Positions 33,939 through 43,072 of a stretch of DNA of 64,000 nt are shown here, one piece after another (positions within the stretch are counted from its first letter, which is position 1; each line of letters opens with the position of its first letter). Location of the stretch: positions 1,240,001 to 1,304,000 of the forward strand of contig NZ_CP035926.1 in assembly GCF_004214815.1 (NCBI RefSeq), read 5' to 3'. Source of the stretch: Aliarcobacter thereius LMG 24486 (lineage in GTDB: Bacteria > Campylobacterota > Campylobacteria > Campylobacterales > Arcobacteraceae). Position numbers and translations under genes: made by a program. The notes beneath the pieces are model-generated. The model searched no databases. It saw nothing but the letters and a program-made list of their open reading frames with translations, and was not told where the DNA came from.

Positions 33939-34619
33939 ATGGATAAAATTATAGCAATAAAAAATCTTAATGATTTAATAACAAAAGTAGAAGCAGCTAG
34001 ATTAAGAGTTTCTGAACATCATATTGTAAAAATAATTGGTGTTTCAAAATACTCTTCAAGTGATGATATAAAAACATTATATGAAAGTGGACAAAGAGCT
34101 TTTGGAGAAAATAGAGTTCAAGATTTAAAAGAAAAAAGTGAATCTTTAGATGAATTACCAATAGAGTGGCATTTTATAGGAACTTTACAAAAAAATAAGA
34201 TAAATAATCTTATTGATTTAAATCCAACTTTAATTCACTCTTTGGACTCTTTTGAACTAGCTTTAGAATTAAATAAAAAGCTTGAAGTAAAAAATAAAAA
34301 ACTATCTTGTTTACTTCAAATAAATTCAAGTTATGAAGATAGTAAAAGTGGTGTAGATCCTAAAAATGCAATTAGCATTTATAAGAATATATTATCAAAT
34401 TGTCCAAATATAATATTAAAAGGTATTATGACAATTGGTGCAAATAGTAAAGATGAAAATGAAATCAAAAAAAGCTTTGATATTACAAAAGATATATTTG
34501 ATTCATTAAAGGAATTTGGCGCACAATATTGCTCTATGGGAATGAGTCAAGATTTTGAACTAGCAATAGCTTGTGGTTCAAATCTTATTAGAGTGGGCTC
34601 TAATTTATTTAAAAATTAA
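33939..34619 (+). CDS. pyridoxal phosphate homeostasis protein (YggS family)
   Basis: A 226-aa PLP-binding TIM barrel. The cofactor Lys lies in IIGVSKYSSSDD, followed by FGENRVQDLKEK, WHFIGTLQKNK and the C-terminal phosphate-binding GSNLIRVGSNLF. Members have no known catalytic activity and balance free PLP and amino and keto acid pools. It follows rseP after nine bases and ends the long operon. Confidence 0.9.
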   Translation: MDKIIAIKNLNDLITKVEAARLRVSEHHIVKIIGVSKYSSSDDIKTLYESGQRAFGENRVQDLKEKSESLDELPIEWHFIGTLQKNKINNLIDLNPTLIHSLDSFELALELNKKLEVKNKKLSCLLQINSSYEDSKSGVDPKNAISIYKNILSNCPNIILKGIMTIGANSKDENEIKKSFDITKDIFDSLKEFGAQYCSMGMSQDFELAIACGSNLIRVGSNLFKN

Positions 34620-34641
34620 TCTTTTTTTAAATTATTTATGC

Positions 34642-34647
34642 TAGAAT
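34642..34647 (+). promoter_or_regulatory. extended -10 promoter of the energy-taxis pair
   Basis: TG-C-TAGAAT with a T-rich stretch upstream and no clear -35 is a typical promoter of this phylum; the start codon of the receptor gene follows 43 bases later after AAGGA. Confidence 0.5.
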
Positions 34648-34689
34648 CACCGCTTATTAAAATTTATAAAAGTATTATAAGGAAAAATT

Positions 34690-36090
34690 ATGTTAGTTAA
34701 TTTACATTCAAAAAAACGTTTTCTTTTGAATTTTATTCTAGCTCAGGTTGGTTTTGCATCAATTAGTGCAATTGCAATTTTAAGTGATAACAAGATATCA
34801 GCAATAATCATTGTGAACATTATTTTTGCATTAATTGTTGCTTATACTAACTATATCTCAATGAAAAGAGTTGTTGGTGGTATAAATAGAATAAAAGAGT
34901 ATATAGAAGATTTAATGGATTTTTTATTCTTTAAAACAAACCATATAAGAAGGGCTGAATATATAAAAAATGATGATATTGGAGATATTCTAAAAGAGTT
35001 AAATGTCTATTTTGATAAATATAGTAAAATGAGAAATGATGATATGCATGTTTTAGGGGAATTAGTAATTGCTCTTGATAAAGTTTCTCAAGGTATTTAT
35101 ACTTCACAAATTCATTCAAGCACTTCAAATTTCATGGTTCATACACTAAAAAATATTGTTAATAATATGCTTGTAAAATCAAATCAAAGCATGGAAGACT
35201 TGGTTGAAATAGTTGGTCTTTATGCTGAACAAGATTATAGAAAACAGATGAAAATAAATCCTGTTTTAAAAGGTAAAATGAGACTAACAATGGAGAGAAT
35301 CAATAAATTAGGTTCTGAACTTAAAGAGAATGCAAGATCAAATATTGAAAATGGTAACTTGCTTCAAGAAAATTCTCATACTATGAATAGAAGTGTTGAG
35401 AACTTAGCTGCAAAAGCAAATTCTCAAGCTGCATCATTAGAAGAAACTGCTGCTGCACTTGAAGAGATAACTTCTATTACAAAAAACAATACACAAAATG
35501 CTGAAAAAATGGCACACTTGAGTAAAGATGTAAAAGAATCAGTTGTTTTAGGAGAAGGTTTAGCTAATAAAACTGCTCTTTCTATGGATGAAATCAATTC
35601 TAAAGTTGAAGCAATAAATGAAGCTATTGAAGTAATTGACCAAATAGCATTTCAAACAAATATCTTAAGTTTAAATGCAGCAGTTGAAGCTGCAACAGCA
35701 GGAGAAGCTGGAAAAGGATTTGCAGTTGTAGCACAAGAAGTAAGAAATCTTGCAAATAGAAGTGCCGAAGCTGCTAGAGAGATTAAAAGCTTAGTTGAGA
35801 ATGCAACATCAAAAACAAATGAAGGTAAAAAAATTTCTGATGAGATGAGAAATGGTTACAACAACCTAAATACACTAATTGGAGAAACTATTACTATTAT
35901 TCAAGATGTTAGCCAAGCATCAAGAGAACAACTTCAAGGAATAGAACAGATAAATGATGCTGTTTCTATTTTAGATAGAGTAACTCAGGAAAATTCAGTT
36001 GAAGCTAGTAATGTTTCAAATATTGCTTCTCAAACACTAAAAATGGCTCAAGTTTTAGTTGACGATGCAAGAACAAAGAAAATAGATTAA
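34690..36090 (+). CDS. cetA: CetA-like methyl-accepting protein for energy taxis
   Basis: A 466-aa receptor with two adjacent N-terminal helices (about 13-31 and 36-54), hardly any periplasmic loop, a HAMP-like region and a long signalling coiled coil. The hairpin tip FQTNILSLNAAVEAATAGEA is well conserved for binding CheW/CheA. With no ligand-binding domain of its own it must take its signal from a partner. The PAS protein encoded 15 bases downstream is that partner, as in the CetA/CetB system of Campylobacter jejuni, where the pair replaces the single protein Aer. Confidence 0.82.
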   Translation: MLVNLHSKKRFLLNFILAQVGFASISAIAILSDNKISAIIIVNIIFALIVAYTNYISMKRVVGGINRIKEYIEDLMDFLFFKTNHIRRAEYIKNDDIGDILKELNVYFDKYSKMRNDDMHVLGELVIALDKVSQGIYTSQIHSSTSNFMVHTLKNIVNNMLVKSNQSMEDLVEIVGLYAEQDYRKQMKINPVLKGKMRLTMERINKLGSELKENARSNIENGNLLQENSHTMNRSVENLAAKANSQAASLEETAAALEEITSITKNNTQNAEKMAHLSKDVKESVVLGEGLANKTALSMDEINSKVEAINEAIEVIDQIAFQTNILSLNAAVEAATAGEAGKGFAVVAQEVRNLANRSAEAAREIKSLVENATSKTNEGKKISDEMRNGYNNLNTLIGETITIIQDVSQASREQLQGIEQINDAVSILDRVTQENSVEASNVSNIASQTLKMAQVLVDDARTKKID

Positions 36091-36105
36091 GCAAAAGGAT
36101 AAGTA

Positions 36106-36501
36106 ATGTCAAAAGAGATTAAATTAGATAATTATGCTTTTTTAGTAAGTGAAACTAATGAAAAAGGTCAAATTCTTTTTGCAAATGATGATTTTTGTGA
36201 AATTTCTGGTTTTACAATTGATGAACTAATTGGAAGCCCACATAATATTGTAAGACACAAAGATATGCCAAAAGCTGCTTTTAAAAGCTTATGGGAAACT
36301 GTAAAAAAAGGTGAAATTTGGACAGGTTATGTAAAGAATGCAACAAAAAGTGGAGACTTTTATTGGGTTTTTGCAACAATATTTCCAACAATTACAAGTG
36401 ATGGAACAAAAGGTTTCCTATCTTGTAGAAGAAAAGCTAGTGATGAAGAAATAGCTACTTATACTAAAATATATAAGGATTTAAGAGCAAAAGAGATTTA
36501 A
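36106..36501 (+). CDS. cetB: CetB-like PAS protein, redox sensor for energy taxis
   Basis: A 131-aa cytoplasmic single PAS domain: ILFANDDFCEISGFTIDELIGS, then PHNIVRHKDMPKAAFKSLW and the Aer-like GDFYWVFATIFP. The sequence follows Aer PAS domains that bind FAD and read electron-transport state. It has no membrane anchor and would act through the receptor encoded directly upstream. A hairpin overlapping the stop codon ends the operon. Confidence 0.85.
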   Translation: MSKEIKLDNYAFLVSETNEKGQILFANDDFCEISGFTIDELIGSPHNIVRHKDMPKAAFKSLWETVKKGEIWTGYVKNATKSGDFYWVFATIFPTITSDGTKGFLSCRRKASDEEIATYTKIYKDLRAKEI

Positions 36502-36509
36502 TCTCTTTT
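36489..36509. terminator. terminator between cetB and the convergent gene
   Basis: AAAAGAGAT (36489-36497) and ATCTCTTTT (36501-36509) form a nine-pair stem with a three-base loop spanning the cetB stop codon; the second arm ends in a T-run. Confidence 0.6.
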
Positions 36510-36514
36510 ACTTT

Positions 36515-37144
36515 TTATTCATTATCCTGTTTACTATTTTTAATAGCCTCTATTTTAGCATCAATTAATGCTAAAGTTCTTTCTTGAGTTTTATATGAAA
36601 TTTCAGGAAGATTTCCACCAAAAAGTTTATTTGCTTCTTCAAAGCCTTGAACTATTCCATCTCTTCCTTTTTGAAGTTTTTCTAAATCATCTCCTGCAAA
36701 ACTAAAAACAAATCCAGAAACTCTATCAGAAGTTTGAGTTATTCCAAAAAAACCATCTTCACTTACTAATTTTGTCGCTTCATCTGGAGTTAAAGATAAA
36801 ATTGGTTTTCCAATATAACCAATGTCTGATAAACTCATATCATTTATTTTACCAGTTCCTTCAAGAAAATCTAAAACACTTTGCTGATCTTTTGTTATAT
36901 TATTTAAGTCAAAACTATTTTGAGCAATAGCTGAATTTTGCATCATAGATTTTGCATTCATTTCAAATAAAATAAATTGTGCATTCATTGAAATTGCTAC
37001 TTTTGAAGCTGAGTTATTAATTATCTTTTCAACAGATTCACTTGCTTTATTATTTGTTGCTTCACTTTTATTTGAATCTACTTTTAAATTAGAATTATCC
37101 TTAAAAGTATTTAAAGCTGTATTTGTATTATGATTTACTTGCAT
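36515..37144 (-). CDS. conserved-looking protein of unknown function (209 aa)
   Basis: I do not recognise a characterised family. The first 45 residues are Asn/Ser/Lys-rich and probably disordered. The rest is mixed alpha/beta with LSDIGYIGKPILSLTPDEATKLV and FFGITQTSDRVSGFVFSFAGDD. There is no signal peptide or membrane helix. It is a single gene with its own RBS (AAGGAG), convergent with cetB. A similarly organised protein with a disordered N-terminus is encoded at 50506-50880, but the sequences do not clearly match. Confidence 0.6.
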   Translation of the reverse strand: MQVNHNTNTALNTFKDNSNLKVDSNKSEATNNKASESVEKIINNSASKVAISMNAQFILFEMNAKSMMQNSAIAQNSFDLNNITKDQQSVLDFLEGTGKINDMSLSDIGYIGKPILSLTPDEATKLVSEDGFFGITQTSDRVSGFVFSFAGDDLEKLQKGRDGIVQGFEEANKLFGGNLPEISYKTQERTLALIDAKIEAIKNSKQDNE

Positions 37145-37263
37145 ATAATCTCCTTATATTTTTAATATTCTACAATTCTTAAAATTAATTTAAACTTAAT
37201 CTTTTTAAAAGCACTATTAAAGTATTTTTTATGTATATTATTCAAAATCTAAAAGGAAAAAAA

Positions 37264-38499
37264 GTGCAAGATTTCTTAAAAAAAGCAAAACAAAGTAGTA
37301 CTATTATTTCAACTCTTAAAAGTTCAATAAAAGATCATATTCTTTTACAAATGGCTGATGCTTTAGTAGAAAATACAAATCTTTTAATAGATGAAAATAA
37401 AAAAGATTTAGAAGTAGCAAAAAACTTAGATTTAAGTTCAGCTATGATTGATAGGCTTTTATTAAATGAAAAAAGAGTAATCGATATGGCAGATGCAATT
37501 AGACAAATTGCAAGTCAAAAGGATCCTGTTGGAAGAGTTCTTGATGGTTGGCTTACAAAAGATGGTTTAAATATTCAAAAAGTATCAATTCCTATTGGAG
37601 TTATTGGGATAATTTATGAAAGTAGACCAAATGTAACAAGTGATACAGCAGCACTTTGTTTTAAAAGTGGAAATGTTTGTGTTTTAAAAGGTGGGAAAGA
37701 AGCAGAGAACTCAAATAAAGCAATAGCAAATATTCTTCAAGAAGTTTTAAAAACAAACTCTTTACCAAAAGAGGCTATATCTTTACTTCCTGATAGTAGC
37801 CGTGAAGGTGTTGCTAAGCTAATTGTTGAAGATAAATATGTAGATTTAATTGTACCAAGAGGTGGAGAAGCTCTTATTAAATTTATAACTAAAAATTCTA
37901 CAATTCCTGTTGTAAAACATGATAAAGGAGTTTGTCATACATATATTGATAAAGAAGCAAATACAAAAAAAGCATTTGAAATAATTATAAATGCAAAATG
38001 CCAAAGACCTAGTGCTTGTAATGCTTTAGAAACACTTTTAATTCATAAAGAGTTAGCAGATACTTTTTTAAAACCAATTTTTGGGATTCTAAAAGATAAT
38101 GAAACAAAAGTATTTGCTTGTAATGAATCTTTAAAATATATTGATGCAAACCTTGTACAAGAAGAAGATTTTGATAAAGAGTATCTAGAAAATATTTTGA
38201 ATATAAAATTAGTTGAAAATATTGATGAAGCAATAACGCATATTCAAAAACATGGCTCAGGTCATTCAGAAGCAATTATTAGTGAAAACTATTCAAATAT
38301 AAACTATTTCTTAGATAAAATTGATGCTGCTTGTGTATATGCAAATGCTAGTACAAGATTTACAGATGGTGGAGAGTTTGGTTTAGGTGCTGAAGTTGGG
38401 ATATCTACAAATAAACTTCATTCAAGAGGTCCAATGGGAATTGAAGATTTAACAACATTTAAGTACAAAATATATGGAGATGGTCATATAAGAAAATAA
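37264..38499 (+). CDS. proA: gamma-glutamyl phosphate reductase
   Basis: A 411-aa NADPH-dependent enzyme of proline synthesis, acting after glutamate 5-kinase. The catalytic Cys lies in INAKCQRPSACNALETLL, and the family motifs GVIGIIYESRPNVTSD and GLGAEVGISTNKLHSRGP are intact. I place the start at the GTG at 37264, which follows AAAGGA at the right distance and gives the usual length. An ATG at 37231 would add 11 residues across a likely promoter. proB is not in the window. Confidence 0.93.
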   Translation: MQDFLKKAKQSSTIISTLKSSIKDHILLQMADALVENTNLLIDENKKDLEVAKNLDLSSAMIDRLLLNEKRVIDMADAIRQIASQKDPVGRVLDGWLTKDGLNIQKVSIPIGVIGIIYESRPNVTSDTAALCFKSGNVCVLKGGKEAENSNKAIANILQEVLKTNSLPKEAISLLPDSSREGVAKLIVEDKYVDLIVPRGGEALIKFITKNSTIPVVKHDKGVCHTYIDKEANTKKAFEIIINAKCQRPSACNALETLLIHKELADTFLKPIFGILKDNETKVFACNESLKYIDANLVQEEDFDKEYLENILNIKLVENIDEAITHIQKHGSGHSEAIISENYSNINYFLDKIDAACVYANASTRFTDGGEFGLGAEVGISTNKLHSRGPMGIEDLTTFKYKIYGDGHIRK

Positions 38500-38500
38500 T

Positions 38501-40384
38501 ATGAATTATTTTAAAAGTACATTAACTATATTTTCTCTAGTTCTAATAATATTTTTTTGGCAAAGTTTAGAAAAATATTTTAGTATAGATGAAAACATTA
38601 CTAAAATAGAAGAAGTCTCTTGTTTATCTTATGCTCCTTATAACAAGAATGAATCTCCTTTCTTATTTGATAAAGGTATGATTTTAAAAGAGAAAAATAT
38701 AAAGAATGATTTAATATTATTACAAAAATATACCTCTTGCATAAGAACATATTCAACTGTTGGTCAAGAATTAGTATTTAAAGTTGCAAATGATTTAAAT
38801 ATGAAAATTCATGCAGGTATTTGGATAGGAAAAGAAGAGAAACAGGCAAAAGCAGAAATTAATACTTTAAAAGAACTAAAAAATCTTTATCCAAATACTA
38901 TTAAATCTATAATTGTAGGAAATGAAGTTCTTTTAAGAAGAGATGCATCAAAAGAACAATTAATCTCTTATTTAAAAGAGGTAAAGAATATATTCCCAGA
39001 ATACAAAGTAACATATGCTGATGTTTGGGAATTTTGGTTGAAAAATAAAGAACTAAAAGATTATGTTGATTTTATTACAATTCATATTTTGCCATATTGG
39101 GAAGATGAACCAAAAAATATTAAAGATGCCATAGAACATGTTAAAGATGTAAGATTACATGTTGAAGATGAGTTAAATAGTAGTAATATCTTAATTGGTG
39201 AAACAGGTTGGCCAAGTAATGGACGAGTAAGAAAAGAAGCCTTTGCATCAAGAGTAAATCAAGCTGAATATATCAGAGGTTTTATTCAATTAGCAAACTC
39301 TTATTCTTGGGATTATAATATTATTGAAGCCATTGACCAAGCTTGGAAAAGATCAAATGAAGGTGCTGTTGGAGGTTATTGGGGAGTTTTTGATGAAGAT
39401 AGAAAAGATAAAAATGTATTTAATTCTTATGTAAGTGATTTCCCAAATTACCTAAGTTTAACTTTTTTAAATTTAATTCTATTCTTTTATATTATGTATA
39501 AATTTGTATCAAAAGAATCTTCTTTAAAAAACTATATAAAAATAACAATTTTTAATCTTATCTGCTCTATTTTAATAGTTTTTCAAATTGATCAATATTT
39601 TCATACAGTAAGAAATTTTTATGAATTTTTATGGGCATTAATACTTATTGCTTTGGCTTTATACTCTTATATTTTTATTATTTATAATAAATCTTTAGAT
39701 AATAATTATAAGACATTACCTAAAATAACTTTTTACCTATTTTTATCTATTCTATTTATAATTAGTTCAAAACTAGCATTTAATGGAAGATATGAAAACT
39801 TTGAGATTTTTGTTTTATATATTTTATTAATATCATTTATCTATAACTACTCAAATAAATTAGATAGATTAAAACTTGCTTCATTTGATAAAATAGTTTC
39901 ATTGTTTTTATTGTTTAATACTATTTTTATTTTTTACAATGAAGGTATAAAAAATATATTTAGTCAATCTATCTTTTTAATAAATTTAAGCCTTGTTGTT
40001 TTTCTATTTTTTGCTTCAAAAGTAAAATTAAAAGACTTAATAAAACCATTATTATATCTATTCTCTTTTATGTTTATTGCATTGTTATTTAAATATTTTA
40101 TACTTTATAATGAATCTCTTGGCTTCTATTGTCAAAATAATTCAAAGAATTTATTATGTAATAGTGTAGGATATATTTGGTATATGCTATATTTTAACTA
40201 TTTAGGAGTATTTTCTTTAACTCTTGCCCTACTTTACTATTTATTTTCATATAAATTTATATTAATAATTGCACTTTTTGTTACTTTAATCTCTTTAACA
40301 TTAACAAATATCTTTTTAGCATCCATTGCATTTTTAATAATAATTTATAGATTTAGTTCAAAATATAATGAACTCAGAAAGTAA
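38501..40384 (+). CDS. membrane protein with GH17-type glucan hydrolase/transglycosylase domain
   Basis: A 627-aa protein: N-terminal membrane helix (about 7-22), a GH17-like TIM barrel (about 40-320), then ten or so hydrophobic helices to the C-terminus. Catalytic acid Glu142 is in IVGNEVLLRR and nucleophile Glu234 in IGETGWPSNG. Bacterial GH17 domains anchored like this remodel beta-1,3 or cyclic beta-glucans in the periplasm. The C-terminal membrane half resembles no transporter I can name and could help move a polysaccharide or lipid-linked sugar. It follows proA by one base and overlaps ogt by 17. Confidence 0.7.
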   Translation: MNYFKSTLTIFSLVLIIFFWQSLEKYFSIDENITKIEEVSCLSYAPYNKNESPFLFDKGMILKEKNIKNDLILLQKYTSCIRTYSTVGQELVFKVANDLNMKIHAGIWIGKEEKQAKAEINTLKELKNLYPNTIKSIIVGNEVLLRRDASKEQLISYLKEVKNIFPEYKVTYADVWEFWLKNKELKDYVDFITIHILPYWEDEPKNIKDAIEHVKDVRLHVEDELNSSNILIGETGWPSNGRVRKEAFASRVNQAEYIRGFIQLANSYSWDYNIIEAIDQAWKRSNEGAVGGYWGVFDEDRKDKNVFNSYVSDFPNYLSLTFLNLILFFYIMYKFVSKESSLKNYIKITIFNLICSILIVFQIDQYFHTVRNFYEFLWALILIALALYSYIFIIYNKSLDNNYKTLPKITFYLFLSILFIISSKLAFNGRYENFEIFVLYILLISFIYNYSNKLDRLKLASFDKIVSLFLLFNTIFIFYNEGIKNIFSQSIFLINLSLVVFLFFASKVKLKDLIKPLLYLFSFMFIALLFKYFILYNESLGFYCQNNSKNLLCNSVGYIWYMLYFNYLGVFSLTLALLYYLFSYKFILIIALFVTLISLTLTNIFLASIAFLIIIYRFSSKYNELRK

Positions 40385-40889
40385 AATATTTTTTTCGTCT
40401 TTTACTATTCATAAGATTACTTTTCAAGTAATTTCTTATGATAGTGATTTAATATATCTATCTCCTTTTAGTAAAGATTTTAATAAAAGCTTAGAATTTT
40501 TTAAAAAAGAGTTAAATTCTGAATATGTAGAAAAGAATGATGAAGAATTTATTAAATTAAAAGAAGAACTAATCGAATATTTTAATAATAAAAGAGTCTC
40601 TTTTACAATAAGTTATAAAACATTTGGAACTGAATTTCAGAAAAAAGTTTGGAATATTTTGACTACTATTCCTTATGGAAAAACCATAAGTTATAAAGAA
40701 GAAGCCAGTATGTTAGGAAATGAAAAAGCTTTTAGAGCTGTTGCAAATGCAAATGGAAGAAATAGAATAAGCATCATAATTCCTTGTCACAGAGTGATAT
40801 CTCACAATGGTGAAATAGGAGGTTATACAGGTGGAATAGATATAAAAAAAGAACTTCTAAGAGTAGAAAGTATTAATCAAAAATATTAA
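40368..40889 (+). CDS. ogt: methylated-DNA-protein cysteine methyltransferase
   Basis: A 173-aa DNA repair protein that transfers methyl groups from O6-methylguanine to its own Cys in the motif IIPCHRVI. The DNA-binding helix region IPYGKTISYKEEA and ARG-type segment RAVANANGRNR are present. The N-terminal domain lacks the Ada zinc site, so this is the stand-alone Ogt form. It overlaps the end of the GH17 gene. Confidence 0.92.
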   Translation: MNSESKIFFSSFTIHKITFQVISYDSDLIYLSPFSKDFNKSLEFFKKELNSEYVEKNDEEFIKLKEELIEYFNNKRVSFTISYKTFGTEFQKKVWNILTTIPYGKTISYKEEASMLGNEKAFRAVANANGRNRISIIIPCHRVISHNGEIGGYTGGIDIKKELLRVESINQKY

Positions 40890-40979
40890 GAAAAATTACT
40901 TAATAACTTTATTAACTACTTTTAAAGATATTTTAAATAAAATATCTATTAAATTTTAATTATAAATTAGGAGAATATA

Positions 40980-41477
40980 TTGAAAATAAAATTTTTATTT
41001 ACAATTTTTTTATTGACATTTAATTTTTTCGCCCATGCAATAGACCTACAAAACTTAAGTCAAGAACAACTTGAGATGTTAAAAGAGATAAAGAAAAAAG
41101 GTAAAGAGAGTGGTCTTAGCTACTCACTTATGGCCATTGCAATTAAAGAATCAAAACTTGGTGCATATATGATAAATATTTCATCAAAAGACTTTGGTGT
41201 TTATCAAGCAAATATTACAACAGTTTTAAATAGACAAAATATAAGAAATACTTCTTGGAATAGAAATGTTTTTGCTTCTAAATTAGTTTTTGATTTTGAA
41301 TTTGCAACTCAAAATGCAATTGAAGAGCTAAACTTTTGGAAAAAAGTACATAAAAATGATTGGCATAAAGTTTGGGGAAGTTATAATGCGGGTTATAGAT
41401 ATAATTCTAAAAAAGCAAGAACTTACTCAAGAGAAATCGCTTCAATAATAAGAGAACTTAAAAAAATAAATGTCTAA
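40980..41477 (+). CDS. small secreted lytic transglycosylase-like protein
   Basis: A 165-aa protein with a signal peptide (about 1-20, ending AHA) and a short lysozyme-like SLT fold. The catalytic Glu lies in MAIAIKESKLG, followed by the DFGVYQANI and VWGSYNAGYRY motifs of Slt-type enzymes. Nothing else is attached, so it is a minimal peptidoglycan-cleaving enzyme, perhaps for insertion of envelope machines. TTG start at 40980 with GGAG six bases upstream. Confidence 0.75.
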   Translation: MKIKFLFTIFLLTFNFFAHAIDLQNLSQEQLEMLKEIKKKGKESGLSYSLMAIAIKESKLGAYMINISSKDFGVYQANITTVLNRQNIRNTSWNRNVFASKLVFDFEFATQNAIEELNFWKKVHKNDWHKVWGSYNAGYRYNSKKARTYSREIASIIRELKKINV

Positions 41478-41530
41478 ACAAATGAATTTAGTTTAAACTA
41501 AATTCATTTTCTCTCAATCCAATAATCTTT

Positions 41531-41601
41531 TTGATATCAATTATCATAATTTAATATAATTCTAAGTTACATTTCAATAATATTTGATATTAATTATCAA
41601 T
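41531..41601 (+). promoter_or_regulatory. two Fur boxes and promoter of the DUF2325-flavodoxin operon
   Basis: TTGATATCAATTATCA (41531-41546) and TTGATATTAATTATCA (41584-41599) differ by one base and resemble Fur sites of this phylum. The -10 TATAAT is at 41555-41560, so one box covers the -35 region and the other lies downstream of the start. Iron-bound Fur should repress strongly. Confidence 0.7.
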
Positions 41602-41615
41602 ACAAGGATTTATAT

Positions 41616-41936
41616 ATGAGTATTCTTATAATTGGTGGAGACCAAATATCACAAATTAGTTCTATGTTAATGGGACTTGGAGCAAAAAATATTAATCATT
41701 GGGATGCAAGAAAGAAATCTTCTGCACCAAAAAAGAAAGTTCCTTTAGATACAGACTGTATAGTAATGCTTACATCTTTTTTAAATCATAATACTATGCT
41801 TAAGTATAAAAGTGAAGCAAAAAAAAGAAATATTCCTTTTATTTGTGCAAAGAGATCAACATCTTGTGTTTATGACGAGTATGTAAAGATTATGGGTATA
41901 AAAGATTGCTCACAATGTTATGTAAATTCTAATTAA
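41616..41936 (+). CDS. DUF2325 protein
   Basis: A 106-aa protein beginning with a Rossmann-like strand-turn (ILIIGGDQISQISSML) as typical for DUF2325 proteins. It is Cys-rich in the second half (DTDCIVML, FICAKRSTSC, DCSQCYVN), which suggests metal or iron-sulfur or haem binding. Function of the family is unknown. Placed directly after two Fur boxes and 29 bases ahead of flavodoxin, it is likely an iron-starvation protein. Confidence 0.75.
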   Translation: MSILIIGGDQISQISSMLMGLGAKNINHWDARKKSSAPKKKVPLDTDCIVMLTSFLNHNTMLKYKSEAKKRNIPFICAKRSTSCVYDEYVKIMGIKDCSQCYVNSN

Positions 41937-41965
41937 TATATAAATAAAAAATAAAGGACAAATAA

Positions 41966-42463
41966 ATGGCAACAGCTATATTTTATGGAAGTAATAGCGG
42001 GAACTGTGAAGATATTGCAAAAAATATTTCAAATAAACTAGGGAAAATAGATACATTTAACCTAGCTAAAACTAAAGTAGAAAAGATGAATGAGTATGAT
42101 AAACTCATTTTAGGAGCTTCAACTTGGGGAAATGGTGAATTAAATGATGACTGGGAAGATGTTTGGAAAGATTTTAGTAAATTAGATTTTTCCCAAAAAA
42201 CTATTGCTATTTTTGGCTTAGGGGATCAAGAGAGCTATGGAGATGAATTTGCTGATGCAATAGGTATAATTTATGAACAATTAAAAGAATCGAATGCAAA
42301 TATAATAGGATTTACCTCTATTAAAGGATATTATCATGATTACTCAAGAGCTCAAGTTGAAAATGATTTTGTTGGATTAGTGATAGATGAAGACAATCAA
42401 AGTGAGTTAACAGAAGATAGAGTTAATCAGTGGATAGAACTCATTAAATCTGAAATATTATAA
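41966..42463 (+). CDS. fldA: flavodoxin
   Basis: A 165-aa FMN electron carrier: phosphate loop FYGSNSGNCEDIAKNI, then LGASTWGNGELNDDW and FGLGDQESYGDEF, the FMN-contact loops of long-chain flavodoxins. It can replace ferredoxin when iron is short, which agrees with the Fur boxes upstream. The operon ends at a ten-pair hairpin (42462-42486) shared with the convergent fur gene. Confidence 0.93.
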   Translation: MATAIFYGSNSGNCEDIAKNISNKLGKIDTFNLAKTKVEKMNEYDKLILGASTWGNGELNDDWEDVWKDFSKLDFSQKTIAIFGLGDQESYGDEFADAIGIIYEQLKESNANIIGFTSIKGYYHDYSRAQVENDFVGLVIDEDNQSELTEDRVNQWIELIKSEIL

Positions 42464-42486
42464 AGTAGTATAAATAATACTACTTT
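42462..42486. terminator. terminator between flavodoxin and fur
   Basis: AAAGTAGTAT (42462-42471) and ATACTACTTT (42477-42486) pair perfectly across five bases and are followed by further Ts. Confidence 0.7.
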
Positions 42487-42487
42487 T

Positions 42488-42934
42488 TTATTGACAAGCT
42501 TCACAAAGACCATACAATTGCATTGAATGGTCTGTTATTTTAAATTTATTAGCTTTTGCTATTTTCTCTTGTCTCTTTTCTATTTCATCATCAACAAATT
42601 CAACGATAAGTCCACAGTCTGTACAAATTAAGTGATCATGATGCGATTTTGCATTACTTTCATACTTTTTACCATCTGTTCCAAAATTTATAGATGCAAT
42701 TAATTCTACTTCCTCTAGAAAGCTCAAAGCTCTATAAACTGTTGCTATACCAACGTTTGTATTAGGATACTCTGTTTTAATTTTATTATAAATCTCTTCA
42801 GCAGTTAAATGATCATCAGCACTTAAAAGAATACTTAGAACTATCTCTCGCTGTTCAGTATATTTAAGTCCTTTTTGTTTGACAATTTTCTTTAAATCTT
42901 CAATAATTTCGTCTTGTTTTAATATTTCTTTCAT
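42488..42934 (-). CDS. fur: ferric uptake regulator Fur
   Basis: A 148-aa Fur protein: winged helix (TVYRALSFLEEVELI is the recognition part), metal-binding segment SHHDHLICTDCG, then a second Cys pair CEAC at the end for structural zinc. The HHDH cluster and neighbouring iron genes identify it as the iron sensor rather than PerR. It lies between two operons with clear Fur boxes (flavodoxin and feoAB). Confidence 0.9.
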   Translation of the reverse strand: MKEILKQDEIIEDLKKIVKQKGLKYTEQREIVLSILLSADDHLTAEEIYNKIKTEYPNTNVGIATVYRALSFLEEVELIASINFGTDGKKYESNAKSHHDHLICTDCGLIVEFVDDEIEKRQEKIAKANKFKITDHSMQLYGLCEACQ

Positions 42935-43040
42935 AAAATACCTCTATATAATTAAACTCTTTAGTATAGCTAAAGTTTAAGAAAAATTCAAATTTTTTAT
43001 TTTATTTACAAAAATTTAAGATTATTTTTTCCTACTATTG

Positions 43041-43061
43041 TTATAATAATCATTATTATAA
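43041..43061 (+). promoter_or_regulatory. Fur box of feoAB
   Basis: A perfect palindrome, TTATAATAAT-C-ATTATTATAA written as two halves around a central C, lies 12 bases ahead of the feoA start. It could serve both feoA and the divergent fur gene. Confidence 0.75.
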
Positions 43062-43072
43062 AAAGGTTCATT

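Noticed and set aside
37231-37263. ATG start at 37231 for proA
   Set aside because: The region looks like promoter sequence and lacks an RBS; the GTG at 37264 has AAAGGA and gives the usual protein length.
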